From: Roseomonas sp. KE2513
GTDB taxonomy: Bacteria; Pseudomonadota; Alphaproteobacteria; Acetobacterales; Acetobacteraceae
DNA length: 64,000 nt
Reading direction: 5' to 3'
Assembly (NCBI RefSeq): GCF_016107305.1
Contig: NZ_RCVR01000008.1
Coordinates: 124,001-188,000, forward strand
A model generated the notes under the pieces. That model did not search any database, was not told the DNA's origin, and saw only the letters and a list, made by a program, of their open reading frames with translations. The translations under genes and the position numbers were made by a program. This document shows, piece by piece, positions 1-9,109 of the stretch. The stretch's first letter is position 1. Every line of letters starts with the position of its first letter.

Positions 1-80
1 GACAGCCTCCGGGGCACCATCGGGTAGAACGGGGGAGGGGGGGCGGGGCGGCGCATGGGGGCATGCTAGGCCGAGCGGGC

Positions 81-108
81 TTAACGCCTCGTGACGGTCC
101 CGCTATAC
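81..108 (+). promoter_or_regulatory. Candidate sigma-70 promoter for the TPR-bamB-der operon
   Basis: TTAACG (81-86) and CTATAC (103-108) are separated by 16 bases, close to the alphaproteobacterial housekeeping pattern TTGAC-N16/17-CTATAT. The pair lies about 60 bases before the first gene and nothing else upstream explains it. This is a reading by eye only. Confidence 0.35.
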
Positions 109-166
109 CCCCGGGCCCGGCCATCCTGGAGGTGGCCTCTGCGGCACCCAGGGGGAAGGAACCCGC

Positions 167-820
167 TTGCCCGACATCTTCGACGAGGTGCGCGAGGATC
201 TCCGCGCCGAGCGCGCCCGGCAGCTTGGTCTTCGCTACGGCGGCATCCTGGCCGCGGTGGCGCTGCTCGCGCTGGTGGCGGTAGGCGGCTGGCAGGGCTG
301 GCGCTGGTACCAGACGCGCGAGTCCGAGGCGGCGGCGAATGCCTTCCTCATCGTCCACCGCGAGGCAGAGCGGCCTGGTGCCGACCTGAAGGCGGCCGCC
401 GCGCGCTTCGACGACATCGCGGCCCAGGCACCGGATGGTTACCGCGTGCTCGCCCGGCTGCGCGCCGCCGCGCTGAAGTCCGAGACGGGCGATCTGCCCG
501 GCGCCCTGGCCGAGTGGGACGCGGTTGCCGGCGACAGCGCGGCCGACGCGCTCTACCGCGATCTCGCGAGCCTCAACTGGGTGCTGCACGGGCTGGACAC
601 GCAAGATCCCGCGATGCTCGTCGCCCGCATCACGCCGCTGACGGCGGAGGGCAATCCCTGGCGGGCCTCGGCGCGCGAACTGCAGGCGCTGATCGCCGTC
701 CGGCAGGGCCGGGGCGACGAGGCGCGCCGGATCCTGGAGGCCCTGGCCGCGGACCCGGCGACGCCGCAGGCGATGAGGGACCGGGCGGCGCGCGTCGCAG
801 CGGGGCTTCCCAATGCCTGA
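167..820 (+). CDS. Tetratricopeptide-like membrane-anchored protein (YfgM/TPR_21-like)
   Basis: 217 residues with a cytoplasmic N-terminus, one transmembrane segment at about residues 24-48, and an alanine/leucine-rich helical remainder typical of TPR-like repeats. Proteins of this type (YfgM in enterobacteria) lie just before bamB and der and act as envelope chaperone or Sec-associated factors. The gene is first in an apparent bamB-der operon, which supports the same role. The start is a TTG preceded by GGAAGGA (154-160) at good spacing; no in-frame ATG fits better. The assignment rests on topology and gene order, not on a catalytic motif. Confidence 0.8.
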   Translation: MPDIFDEVREDLRAERARQLGLRYGGILAAVALLALVAVGGWQGWRWYQTRESEAAANAFLIVHREAERPGADLKAAAARFDDIAAQAPDGYRVLARLRAAALKSETGDLPGALAEWDAVAGDSAADALYRDLASLNWVLHGLDTQDPAMLVARITPLTAEGNPWRASARELQALIAVRQGRGDEARRILEALAADPATPQAMRDRAARVAAGLPNA

Positions 821-847
821 CCAATCAATGCGGAGCGCGCGACGCCG

Positions 848-2194
848 ATGATGCCGACCTCCTCCCGCCGCGGCCTGCTGCTGGGCGGCGCGGCCCTCGC
901 GCTCTCGGGCTGCGAGACGATCGACGGCATCCTCGGCGACAAGAAGACGCCGCTGCCGGGTGAGCGGCTGCCGGTCATCCAGCAGGACCGGGAACTGGCG
1001 ATCGACCCCGCCACCGCCGGCCGGCCCGTGCAGCTGCCGGCGCCGGTGATGCGGACGGAGTGGCCCTTCTCCGGCGGCACGCTCTCGCATGATCCGGGGC
1101 CCTCGGCCGTGGGGGCAGGGCTGCGGGAGGTCTGGCGCGCGAGCATCGGCACCGGCTCCTCCTACCGGCGACGGATCACGGGCGGGCCGATCGTGGCGAA
1201 CGACACGGTCTTCGCCGCCGATGCCTTCGGCACCGTCTCGGCCTTCGACACGGGCCGTGGCGGCCGGCGCTGGCAGCGCGAGACGACGCCGGACAAGGAC
1301 GACGTGGGCGCGGTGGGCGCGGGCCTCGCCTTTGCGGATGGCACGCTCTACGTCGCGACCGGCATGGCCGAGGTGCTGGCGCTGGACCCCGGCACGGGAG
1401 AGGTGCGCTGGCGTGCGCCGGTCGGCGCGCCGACGCGGGGGGCGCCCTCGGTCGTGGGCGGGCGGATCTTCGTGCCGACGGTGGAGAACCAGCTCGTCGC
1501 CCTCTCCACGGAGGACGGTCGGAGCCTCTGGACCTATCGCAGCACCGTGGTCTCCGCCGTGCCGCTCGGCCTGCCGGCTCCGGCGGTGGAGGGCGAGAGC
1601 GTGGTGGCCGGGCTTCCCTCGGGCGAGCTGGCGGCGCTGCGGGCCTCGGACGGGCGCGTGATCTGGACGGAGAGCCTCTCGGCCGGGCCGGGCGGGCAGC
1701 GTGGCAGCATGGCGGAGCTGGCCGGCGTGCGCGGCCTGCCGGTAATCACTGATGGACGCGTCTTCGCCTCGGGCCAGGCGGGCACCTCGCTGATGGTGGA
1801 CCTCCGCTCCGGCCGCCGACTCTGGGAGCGGGACGTCGGCAGCAACTACTCGCCCGCGGTGGCCGGCGAGTGGATCTTTGTGGTGACGCCCGATAGCCAG
1901 CTCGTCGCCCTCGGCCGCGCGGATGGACGGGTGCGCTGGGTGACGGTGCTCGACGAGCGCAACGCGCGCGACCGGCGGCGCAACCCCCTCACCTTCGGCT
2001 CGCCGCTCGTGGCGGGTGGGTCGATCCTCGTTCCCTCCTCGGGCGGGGAGCTGCTGGTGGTCGATCCTGCCGAGGGCGCGGTCTCGGGCCGCGTGCGGCT
2101 GCCGGACGGGGCCACCCTCCAGCCCATCGCGGCGGGCGGGACGGTCTATCTCGTGACCGACGGGGGAACGCTGGTGGCGCTCCGCGGCGCCTGA
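848..2194 (+). CDS. bamB: Outer membrane assembly lipoprotein BamB (PQQ-like beta-propeller)
   Basis: 448 residues. The N-terminus carries a lipoprotein signal with lipobox LSGC (Cys22), so the mature protein should be anchored to a membrane by lipid. The rest shows repeated blades of the PQQ-enzyme type (motifs such as ALDPGTGEVRW, ALSTEDGRSLW and ALRASDGRVIW), as in the eight-bladed BamB propeller that supports BamA in beta-barrel insertion. It lies 27 bases after the TPR gene and before der, the usual bamB context. A second ATG directly follows the first (851), so the start may shift by one codon. Confidence 0.92.
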   Translation: MMPTSSRRGLLLGGAALALSGCETIDGILGDKKTPLPGERLPVIQQDRELAIDPATAGRPVQLPAPVMRTEWPFSGGTLSHDPGPSAVGAGLREVWRASIGTGSSYRRRITGGPIVANDTVFAADAFGTVSAFDTGRGGRRWQRETTPDKDDVGAVGAGLAFADGTLYVATGMAEVLALDPGTGEVRWRAPVGAPTRGAPSVVGGRIFVPTVENQLVALSTEDGRSLWTYRSTVVSAVPLGLPAPAVEGESVVAGLPSGELAALRASDGRVIWTESLSAGPGGQRGSMAELAGVRGLPVITDGRVFASGQAGTSLMVDLRSGRRLWERDVGSNYSPAVAGEWIFVVTPDSQLVALGRADGRVRWVTVLDERNARDRRRNPLTFGSPLVAGGSILVPSSGGELLVVDPAEGAVSGRVRLPDGATLQPIAAGGTVYLVTDGGTLVALRGA

Positions 2195-2268
2195 GCCTGC
2201 CCCTTACAGGGGAGTGACCTGCCGAAGCCGCGCTTGACCCCCGCGCGCGGTCGGTGCTCTTGCGCCCT

Positions 2269-3612
2269 ATGCTCCCCCGTATCGTCGTCATGGGCCGCCC
2301 CAACGTGGGCAAGTCCACCCTGTTCAACCGCCTCGCCGGGCGGCGCATCGCCATCGTGGACGACACGCCCGGCGTGACGCGCGACCGCAAGGAAGTGGTC
2401 GCGCGCATCGCCGGGCGCGACGTGCTGCTTGTGGACACTGCCGGGCTGGAGGAATCCGCGCCTGACACCATCCCCGGCCGGATGCGCGCGAGCTCCGAGG
2501 CAGCGCTGCGTGGCGCCGACCTCGTTCTCTTCGTGGTGGATGTCCGCACGGGCCTCACGCCCTCCGACCGCGCCTTCGCCCAGTGGCTGCGCCGCCAGGG
2601 CAAGCCGGTGCTGCTGCTGGCGAACAAGGCCGAGGGCCGCCAGGGTGCGGCCAACTCGCTCGAGGCCTATGAACTGGGCCTGGGGGCGCCGCTGCCCGTC
2701 TCGGGCGAGCACGGGGACGGCTTCGGCGAGCTGCACGACGAGATCCGCGAGGCGCTGCCGCCGGAGCCCCAGGAGGAAGAGGAGGAGGACGACGCCGATC
2801 GCCCGCTGCGCCTAGCGATCGTCGGGCGGCCGAATGCCGGAAAATCCACCCTGCTGAACGCCCTGCTGGGCGAGGAGCGGATGATCACCGGCCCCGAGCC
2901 CGGTCTGACCCGCGATTCCGTGGCGGTCAAATGGATCGACGAGACGGGCAAGCCGGTGCGGTTGGTCGATACCGCGGGGCTTCGCCGCCGGGCGCGGATC
3001 ACCCAGGCGCTGGAGCAGATGTCCACTGCCGCCACCATCGCCGCCCTGAAGGAGTGCGAGATCGCCGTGCTGGTGGTCGATGCCGTGCAGGGGATGGACG
3101 AGCAGGACCTTCGCATCGCGCGCCTGGCGGAGCGCGAGGGGCGGGCCATCGTCATCGCCTTCAACAAGTGGGACGCGGTGGAGGATCGGGCGGCGGCGCG
3201 GCGGCGGCTGGAGGACGTGCTGACCTCCTCCCTCGCGCAGCTTCGCGGCATCCTCATCGTGCCGCTCTCGGCCGCGACGGGGCGGGGCGTGGACAAGTTG
3301 ATGCCGACGGTGCGCGAGGCCTATGAGGTTTGGAACCGCCGTGTGCCGACGGGCGCGCTGAACCGGTGGTTCGAGGACGCGCTGTCCCGCCACCAGCCCC
3401 CGCTGGTCGAGGGCAAGAGGCTGAAGCTGCGCTACGCCACGATGCCCAAGGCGCGTCCCCCAACGATCGCTATTTTCGGCACGCGGGCGGAGCTGCTGCC
3501 GGAGGACTACCGGCGCTACCTCGTGAACTCCTTCCGCGACGCCTTCGACATGCCGGGCGTGCCGGTGCGGCTGAACCTGCGGGGCACGGACAACCCCTAT
3601 TCGGAGGAGTGA
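2269..3612 (+). CDS. der: Ribosome biogenesis GTPase Der (EngA)
   Basis: 447 residues with the tandem G-domain layout unique to Der. The first P-loop is GRPNVGKS near residue 9, with a DTAG switch; the second is GRPNAGKS near residue 187, with its own DTAG and NKWD. A C-terminal KH-like domain follows. Der assists 50S subunit maturation. The acidic linker between the G-domains (EEEEEDDAD) is typical. I chose the ATG at 2269 because MLPRIVVMGRPN matches the usual family start; an in-frame GTG at 2254 would add five residues. Confidence 0.97.
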   Translation: MLPRIVVMGRPNVGKSTLFNRLAGRRIAIVDDTPGVTRDRKEVVARIAGRDVLLVDTAGLEESAPDTIPGRMRASSEAALRGADLVLFVVDVRTGLTPSDRAFAQWLRRQGKPVLLLANKAEGRQGAANSLEAYELGLGAPLPVSGEHGDGFGELHDEIREALPPEPQEEEEEDDADRPLRLAIVGRPNAGKSTLLNALLGEERMITGPEPGLTRDSVAVKWIDETGKPVRLVDTAGLRRRARITQALEQMSTAATIAALKECEIAVLVVDAVQGMDEQDLRIARLAEREGRAIVIAFNKWDAVEDRAAARRRLEDVLTSSLAQLRGILIVPLSAATGRGVDKLMPTVREAYEVWNRRVPTGALNRWFEDALSRHQPPLVEGKRLKLRYATMPKARPPTIAIFGTRAELLPEDYRRYLVNSFRDAFDMPGVPVRLNLRGTDNPYSEE

Positions 3613-3615
3613 CGC

Positions 3616-3650
3616 CTGAGAGGGCACCGCCCTCTCAGGACCTCACCCGC
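3616..3650. terminator. Hairpin between convergent der and SDR genes, with repeat-like flank
   Basis: CTGAGAGGGC (3616-3625), loop ACC, GCCCTCTCAG (3629-3638) form a perfect 10-bp stem. It lies between two genes that end toward each other and may terminate both. The adjacent GACCTCACCCG matches the flank of a second hairpin at 28694-28728, so this may also be a dispersed repeat. Confidence 0.6.
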
Positions 3651-4364
3651 TCAGGCCGCCTGGACGACCTCTCCGCTCCGCGCCTCGCCCGGCAGGCAGA
3701 GAGCGGCGATGCGGGGGGCGACGTCCACCGGCTGGGCGATGCTGGCGGGGTCCTCGCCCGGCATGGCCTTGGCGCGCAGTCGGGTCGCGACCGGGCCGGG
3801 ATCGAAGAGGTTCACGCGGAGCGGCGTGTTGGCCACCTCGGCAGCCCAGGTGGTGGTCAGGTGTTCAAGGCCGGCCTTGGTGGCGCCGTAGAGGCCCCAG
3901 TAGGGCTTCGGTTCCCGCGCGCGGCCGCTGGTGAGGATAACGGCCCGACCGGCATCGGAGGCGCGGAGCGGCGGGTCCAGCGTGCGGATGAGGCGCCAGG
4001 CCGCCGTGAGGTTCACCGCCACCGCCTCCGCCCAGTCCTTCGGCGTGATGTGCGAGACGGGGGTGAGGGCGCCGAGCGTACCGGCGGCGTGGACGAGGAT
4101 GTCGAGCCGCCCGAAGCGCTCCATGACGGAGGGGCCGAGGAGGTCGAGCTCGTCGCCCTCCTTCGTCAGGTCGAAGGGCAGGAGGGTGGCAGTGCTCCCG
4201 AGCGCGCGGATATCGTCGTCCGTCTCCTCGAGCCCGCCCTGGGTGCGGGCGATGAGGACGAGGTGAGCGCCGAGGCGGGCGAGCTCCACGGCGGTTGCCG
4301 CGCCGATCCCGCGGGAAGCGCCGGTAACGAGGGCGACGCGGCCCTCGAGCGGGCGGGGGTTCAT
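3651..4364 (-). CDS. SDR family NAD(P)-dependent oxidoreductase
   Basis: 237 residues, a classical short-chain dehydrogenase. The Rossmann glycine motif TGASRGIG is at residues 14-21, a NAAG-like HAAG follows, and the catalytic YGATK carries Tyr and Lys. Its ATG overlaps the purF stop by four bases (ATGA), so it is translationally coupled to purF. The substrate is unknown. SDR genes often follow purF in alphaproteobacteria without a clear link to purine synthesis. Confidence 0.88.
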   Translation of the reverse strand: MNPRPLEGRVALVTGASRGIGAATAVELARLGAHLVLIARTQGGLEETDDDIRALGSTATLLPFDLTKEGDELDLLGPSVMERFGRLDILVHAAGTLGALTPVSHITPKDWAEAVAVNLTAAWRLIRTLDPPLRASDAGRAVILTSGRAREPKPYWGLYGATKAGLEHLTTTWAAEVANTPLRVNLFDPGPVATRLRAKAMPGEDPASIAQPVDVAPRIAALCLPGEARSGEVVQAA

Positions 4365-5839
4365 ACGCCGTTCAGCGCCAGCAGCGCCTCCCGCCGCTCG
4401 GGGTGGCCCTGAAGGTCGGTCAGCGGGATGGAGTAGTCCCCGGTGAAGCAGGCGTCGCAGTAGCCGGGGTCCTTCGCGTCCCGCCCCTTGCGGCCGAGCG
4501 CGCGGTAGAGGCCGTCGAGCGAGATGAAGGCGAGGCTGTCCGCGCCGATGATGCGGGCCATCTCCTCCACGCTGTGGTTGGAGGCGAGCAGCTTCTCCCG
4601 CTCCGGCGTGTCGATGCCGTAGAAGCAGGAATGAGTGGTCGGCGGGGAGGAGATGCGCATGTGCACTTCGCGCGCGCCGGCCTGGCGGACCATTTCCACG
4701 ATCTTCTTGCTGGTGGTGCCGCGGACGATGGAATCGTCCACCAGGATCACCCGCTTGCCTTCCAGCATGGCACGGTTGGCCGAGTGCTTCAGCTTCACGC
4801 CGAGGTGGCGGATGCTGTCGGTCGGTTCGATGAAGGTGCGGCCGACATAGTGGTTGCGGATGATCCCCAGCTCGAAGGGGATACCGGCCTCCTTGGAGTA
4901 GCCCATGGCGGCGGGGACACCCGAATCGGGGACGGGCACGACCACGTCGGCCTCGACGCCGCTCTCGATCGCCAGCTCACGGCCGATGCCCTTGCGAGCC
5001 TCGTAGACCGGGGTGCCCTCGACCACGGAATCGGGGCGGGCGAAGTAGATGTATTCGAAGATGCAGAAGCGGCTGGCGCTCTCGGCGAAGGGCTTGATGC
5101 TGCGCACACCCTCGTCATCGATCACCACGATCTCGCCGGGTTCGATGTCGCGGACGAACTCGGCGCCGACGATGTCCAGCGCGCAGGTCTCGCTCGCCAG
5201 CACCCAGGCGTTGTTCTGATCCGGCCCGAGGCGGCCGAGGACGAGGGGGCGCACGCCCAGCGGGTCGCGCACCCCCATCAGGGCGCCGTCATGCAGGGCG
5301 ACGAGGGAATAGGCGCCGTCTACCTGCTTCAGCGCGTCGATCAGCCGATCGAGCACCGTCGCGTAGAGGGAGATGGCGATGAGGTGGACGAAGACCTCCG
5401 AATCCGTGGAGGACTGGAAGAGGCAGCCGCGGCGGACGAGCTGGCGGCGAAGCGCGAGCGCGTTGGTGAGGTTGCCGTTATGCGCGACGGCGAAGCCGCC
5501 GAAGGCGAAATCGGCGTAGAGGGGCTGGACGTTGCGGAGCGCCGTCTCGCCGGCCGTGGCGTAGCGGTTGTGGCCGACCGCTGCGCGGCCGGGCAGGCTC
5601 GCCATCACCCGGGCGTCGCCGAAGATGTCGCCGACCAGGCCGAGGCCCTTGTGACTGCGGAAGCCCTTCTCCCCGTGGGAGACGATGCCCGAGGCCTCTT
5701 GCCCGCGGTGCTGCAGGGCGTGCAGGCCGAGAGCGGTGAGGGCGGCGGCGTCGGGGGAGTTCCACACGCCGAAGACGCCGCATTCCTCGTGGAAGCCGTC
5801 GTCCTCGCTCACGAGCGGGTTGGTGGTCAGGTCCGTCAT
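4361..5839 (-). CDS. purF: Amidophosphoribosyltransferase (glutamine PRPP amidotransferase)
   Basis: 492 residues. It catalyses the first committed step of purine synthesis (PRPP + glutamine to phosphoribosylamine). The N-terminal Ntn glutaminase domain contains ECGVFG; Cys20 would become the N-terminal nucleophile after propeptide removal, as in the Bacillus-type enzyme. The C-terminal phosphoribosyltransferase domain has the PRPP loop VILVDDSIVRGTT. The ATG at 5839 gives the normal length. The open frame continues upstream but there only shadows cvpA. It starts 5 bases after the cvpA stop and is followed by the coupled SDR. Confidence 0.97.
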   Translation of the reverse strand: MTDLTTNPLVSEDDGFHEECGVFGVWNSPDAAALTALGLHALQHRGQEASGIVSHGEKGFRSHKGLGLVGDIFGDARVMASLPGRAAVGHNRYATAGETALRNVQPLYADFAFGGFAVAHNGNLTNALALRRQLVRRGCLFQSSTDSEVFVHLIAISLYATVLDRLIDALKQVDGAYSLVALHDGALMGVRDPLGVRPLVLGRLGPDQNNAWVLASETCALDIVGAEFVRDIEPGEIVVIDDEGVRSIKPFAESASRFCIFEYIYFARPDSVVEGTPVYEARKGIGRELAIESGVEADVVVPVPDSGVPAAMGYSKEAGIPFELGIIRNHYVGRTFIEPTDSIRHLGVKLKHSANRAMLEGKRVILVDDSIVRGTTSKKIVEMVRQAGAREVHMRISSPPTTHSCFYGIDTPEREKLLASNHSVEEMARIIGADSLAFISLDGLYRALGRKGRDAKDPGYCDACFTGDYSIPLTDLQGHPERREALLALNGV

Positions 5840-5844
5840 GGGGA

Positions 5845-6405
5845 TCAGGTCCGGTTCCGCGCGGGCGGGCGCAGGAGTTCGTCGGCGGTGGGGGCGCGGC
5901 CGGTGGACGCGTCGGGGAGGCGTGGCCGGTACTTGGGGGGCAGCTGCTCGTTCAACCAGACCGCTCCGTCCGCGATGAGCGGCATGCTGCGCGCGCCCCG
6001 CACGGGGGCGGGCCAGAGCTCGGGGTTCGGGACGAAGGCGCCCGCCGCGATGTAGGCGACGAGGAGCACGACGACACCCCGCCCGAGGCCGAAGACGATT
6101 CCGAGCGCGCGGTCCACCCCGCCGAGGACGGAGTTCCGGACCCCACCCGCGATGAAGGCGATGATGATCTTGAGGATGATGAGGGTGACGACGAAGACCG
6201 CGGCCAGGGCGGCGGCGTCGGCCATCCATTCCTGCGGGAACATGTCGGCGAAGAGGCCGCGGGTGCCGTTGAGCATGTAGAAGGCGAAGAAGATCGCGCC
6301 CACCCAGGCGCCCACGCCAAGCACCTCGCGGACGAGGCCGCGCATGTAGCCGATCACGCCGGAGACGGCGACCAGCGCGAGGAAGACAGCATCGACCCAG
6401 GTCAT
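5845..6405 (-). CDS. cvpA: CvpA family membrane protein
   Basis: 186 residues with four predicted membrane segments and the family start (DAVFLALVAVSGVIGYMRGLVRE). CvpA proteins are inner-membrane proteins first linked to colicin V production. Their gene is usually upstream of purF, as here. The soluble proline- and arginine-rich tail varies between members. The biochemical function is unknown. Confidence 0.93.
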   Translation of the reverse strand: MTWVDAVFLALVAVSGVIGYMRGLVREVLGVGAWVGAIFFAFYMLNGTRGLFADMFPQEWMADAAALAAVFVVTLIILKIIIAFIAGGVRNSVLGGVDRALGIVFGLGRGVVVLLVAYIAAGAFVPNPELWPAPVRGARSMPLIADGAVWLNEQLPPKYRPRLPDASTGRAPTADELLRPPARNRT

Positions 6406-6508
6406 GTGCGGCGGGATATAGCGATGCTGCGCCGCCGCGTCACGCGCCAGACGGCCCGGTCAGTGCGGGGGTGGCATGTTGCCGGGCCATGGGAAGGGCG
6501 CCGGCCGG

Positions 6509-7951
6509 TCAGTCGAACTCGGCCTCGGCGGGTTCGGGCTTCGCCTTTTCCTTCGCCGCCGGCTTGCGGGTGGCGCCCGCCGCGAAAGGCGCCACTAGGT
6601 CGGCGAGGTGGCCGGTCTCGCTCAGCCGCAGTCCCTCGGGCGCGCTGAGGGAGCGGCCGCCGCGGGCGACGCGGCGGGGAAGGGTGGCGGCGGAGAAGCC
6701 GAGCTTGGCCGCCTCGCGCAGGCGAAGCTCGGTCTGGGCGACCTGGCGTATCTCGCCGGAGAGGCCGACCTCGCCGAAGTAGACGGTGTCGGGGGAGCAG
6801 GGGCGGTCGGTCGCGGCGCTGACGAGGGCGGCGGCGACCGCGAGGTCCGCCGCCGGCTCGTTGATCCGCAGGCCGCCGGCGATGTTGAGGTAGACGTCGT
6901 TCATGCCGAGCGTCATGCGGCACCGGCTCTCCAGCACGGCGAGCAGCATGGCCAGCCGGCCGGAGTCCCAGCCCACCACCTGCCGCCGCGGGCTGCCGCC
7001 GGCGGAGGGCGAAAGAAGGGCCTGGACCTCCACCAGCACGGGGCGCGTGCCCTCCAGCCCCGCGAAGACGGCGGAGCCGGAGACGTTGCCGCGGCGCTCC
7101 GCGAGAAAGAGGGCGGAGGGGTTGGGAACCTCGGCGAGGCCCGTCTCTGTCATCTCGAAGACGCCGATCTCGTCGGTGGCGCCAAAGCGGTTCTTGGTGG
7201 CGCGGAGGATGCGGAACTGGTGGCCGCGGTCGCCTTCGAAATAGAGGGTGGCGTCCACCATGTGCTCGAGCACGCGGGGACCGGCGAGGGTTCCCTCCTT
7301 CGTGACGTGGCCGACGAGGACGAGGGCGAAGCCGCGGGACTTGGCCAGCCGCCCCAGCTCGGCCGCGCAGGCGCGGACCTGGGAGACGGTGCCGGGGGCC
7401 GAATCGAGGCTGTCCAGCCAGACGGTCTGGATGGAGTCCATGATGACGAGGCCGACGTCGCGCTCCTCCTCCAGGCTGGTCATGATGTCGCGGAGCGAGG
7501 ATGCGGCGGCGAGGCCGAGAGGGGCGCCGGCGACGCCAAGGCGGAGGGCGCGGAGGCGCACCTGCTCAATCGCCTCCTCGCCCGAGACGTAGAGGGTGCG
7601 CTTCCCGGCCTCGGCCACGCGGGCGGCCGCCTGGAGAAGGATAGTGGATTTGCCGATGCCGGGATCGCCGCCGACCAGCACGACGGAGCCCGGGACGAAA
7701 CCGCCGCCGAGGACGCGGTCCAGTTCCGCCATTCCGGTGCGAGTGCGCGGCGGGGGGGAGGACTGGCCCTTGAGGGGGACGAACTCCACCCGCCTGCCGC
7801 CAATGGCCGCCTTGGCTGGTCCGGGCGCGCGGGCCTCTACCACCTCCTCGGCGAGGGTGTTCCAGGCGCCGCAGCCCTCGCACTTGCCCTGCCACTTCGG
7901 GTGGACGGTGCCGCAGGACTGGCAGACGAAGCGGTGGGTGGGTTTCGCCAA
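6509..7951 (-). CDS. radA: DNA repair protein RadA
   Basis: 480 residues. An N-terminal zinc finger (CQSCG...CEGCGAW) precedes a RecA-like ATPase with Walker A GGDPGIGKS, the RadA signature KNRFG, and a Lon-protease-like C-terminal domain. RadA is a DnaB-like helicase that extends recombination intermediates by branch migration. A lysine-rich tail follows the Lon-like domain. It lies upstream of cvpA-purF on the same strand, with a gap of about 100 bases that could hold a separate promoter. Confidence 0.97.
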   Translation of the reverse strand: MAKPTHRFVCQSCGTVHPKWQGKCEGCGAWNTLAEEVVEARAPGPAKAAIGGRRVEFVPLKGQSSPPPRTRTGMAELDRVLGGGFVPGSVVLVGGDPGIGKSTILLQAAARVAEAGKRTLYVSGEEAIEQVRLRALRLGVAGAPLGLAAASSLRDIMTSLEEERDVGLVIMDSIQTVWLDSLDSAPGTVSQVRACAAELGRLAKSRGFALVLVGHVTKEGTLAGPRVLEHMVDATLYFEGDRGHQFRILRATKNRFGATDEIGVFEMTETGLAEVPNPSALFLAERRGNVSGSAVFAGLEGTRPVLVEVQALLSPSAGGSPRRQVVGWDSGRLAMLLAVLESRCRMTLGMNDVYLNIAGGLRINEPAADLAVAAALVSAATDRPCSPDTVYFGEVGLSGEIRQVAQTELRLREAAKLGFSAATLPRRVARGGRSLSAPEGLRLSETGHLADLVAPFAAGATRKPAAKEKAKPEPAEAEFD

Positions 7952-8026
7952 GAGGGGCCCGATCAGGAACGAAAGGTGGACAATTGGATGTAGCGCGCAG
8001 TCGGGCCGGTTAGAAGGGGCGGCGCG

Positions 8027-9109
8027 TCAGGTCCAATAGAGGATGCGGGCCTGGGGGAGGTGGCGGGCGACGCTCGCTTCGAGGCTAGCGCGAAGCTCGG
8101 CCATGCGCTCGCGCGGGAAGACGTATTTGATAGAGCCGAACTTGGTGGTTTTCCGGGTTCGCTGCGCCGGGTCCATCTCCAGGGCGCTGCCGGGATACCA
8201 ACCCTGGAGGATCTCGCGGGAGCCCTCGGTGAAGCGGTGGGTGATGAGCTCCACGGTCAGGTCGGGGTCCGGGGTGCCGGACAGAGCCGCGCCGCAATCG
8301 GCGAGCAGCGTGTCGTAGGCCTCGGCCCAGTCCGGCAGGGCGAGGATGGGGGCGACGGTCAGGCCGATGCGATAGCCGGCGAGGGCGGCCTTGCGCATGG
8401 CGGCAAGGCGCTTCGCCACCCGCGGGGCGCCGCCCTCGAAGCGCTCGGCGGCGCGGGCGTTGACGGAGAAGCGGATGCGGGTGCGGTGGCCGTGGGGCAG
8501 GGCCAGCAGAGGATCGATGGCATCGTATTTCGTTGTGAAGCGAAGCTGGGCCTCGGCCTCCCAGGCGCCGAAGAAGCGGATCGTTTCGGCCAAGCTACCG
8601 GTGATGTGCTCGATGCCCAGGGGATCGGTGTAGCAGGAAGCCTCGAAGGTGGTGCCCTCCGCCATGCGGGCGGCGTTGCGGGAGGTGACCTGGCCCTGGC
8701 CGAGCAGGGGCGGCAACTCCGCCAGGATCTCCGGCAGGTTGGCGTAGGCGCGGATGATCGGCGGACCCTTCAGCGAGCCCGCGAGATAACAGTAGGCGCA
8801 GTGGGCAGGGCAGCCCTCGGCCAGGTCGAAGCGCCAGTCCGCGCTCGGCGGGATGGGCTGCGGGCGGCGCCGGCTGGGGGAGGCGGTGACAACGGCCATG
8901 GTGGTCTTGGCGTCGCGGTAGGTGTCGGGCAGGCCGGTGAGGCGGTCGGCCTTCAGGCGGACGATCTCGGTGCCCAGTGCCGCCGCGCGCTCGGCCATGG
9001 CCTCCCCTTGCGGCCAGGAAAGGGCGGCGGGGGTGATCAGAAGGCGCTTCGGCACCCAGGGCGGGTGCGGGCGCGCGGGCGCGGGGGACGCCAGGACCTC
9101 AGAAGGCAT
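8027..9109 (-). CDS. Spore-photoproduct-lyase-like radical SAM protein, with the catalytic cysteine
   Basis: 360 residues. The radical SAM cluster motif is CPAHCAYCY (Cys100, Cys104, Cys107), with tyrosines 106 and 108 placed as in spore photoproduct lyase. FEASCYTDPLGIEH follows, where Cys159 aligns with the cysteine that returns a hydrogen atom to the thymine radical in the Bacillus enzyme. True SplB repairs spore photoproduct in UV-damaged spore DNA, but this organism should not sporulate. The start at 9109 overlaps the upstream paralogue by 11 bases, so the two are co-expressed. The fold call is firm; the substrate is not. Confidence 0.88.
   Translation of the reverse strand: MPSEVLASPAPARPHPPWVPKRLLITPAALSWPQGEAMAERAAALGTEIVRLKADRLTGLPDTYRDAKTTMAVVTASPSRRRPQPIPPSADWRFDLAEGCPAHCAYCYLAGSLKGPPIIRAYANLPEILAELPPLLGQGQVTSRNAARMAEGTTFEASCYTDPLGIEHITGSLAETIRFFGAWEAEAQLRFTTKYDAIDPLLALPHGHRTRIRFSVNARAAERFEGGAPRVAKRLAAMRKAALAGYRIGLTVAPILALPDWAEAYDTLLADCGAALSGTPDPDLTVELITHRFTEGSREILQGWYPGSALEMDPAQRTRKTTKFGSIKYVFPRERMAELRASLEASVARHLPQARILYWT

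Noticed and set aside
1..20. ATG on the minus strand at position 20, possibly a gene leaving the window
   Set aside because: Only six codons are visible, too few to support a gene.
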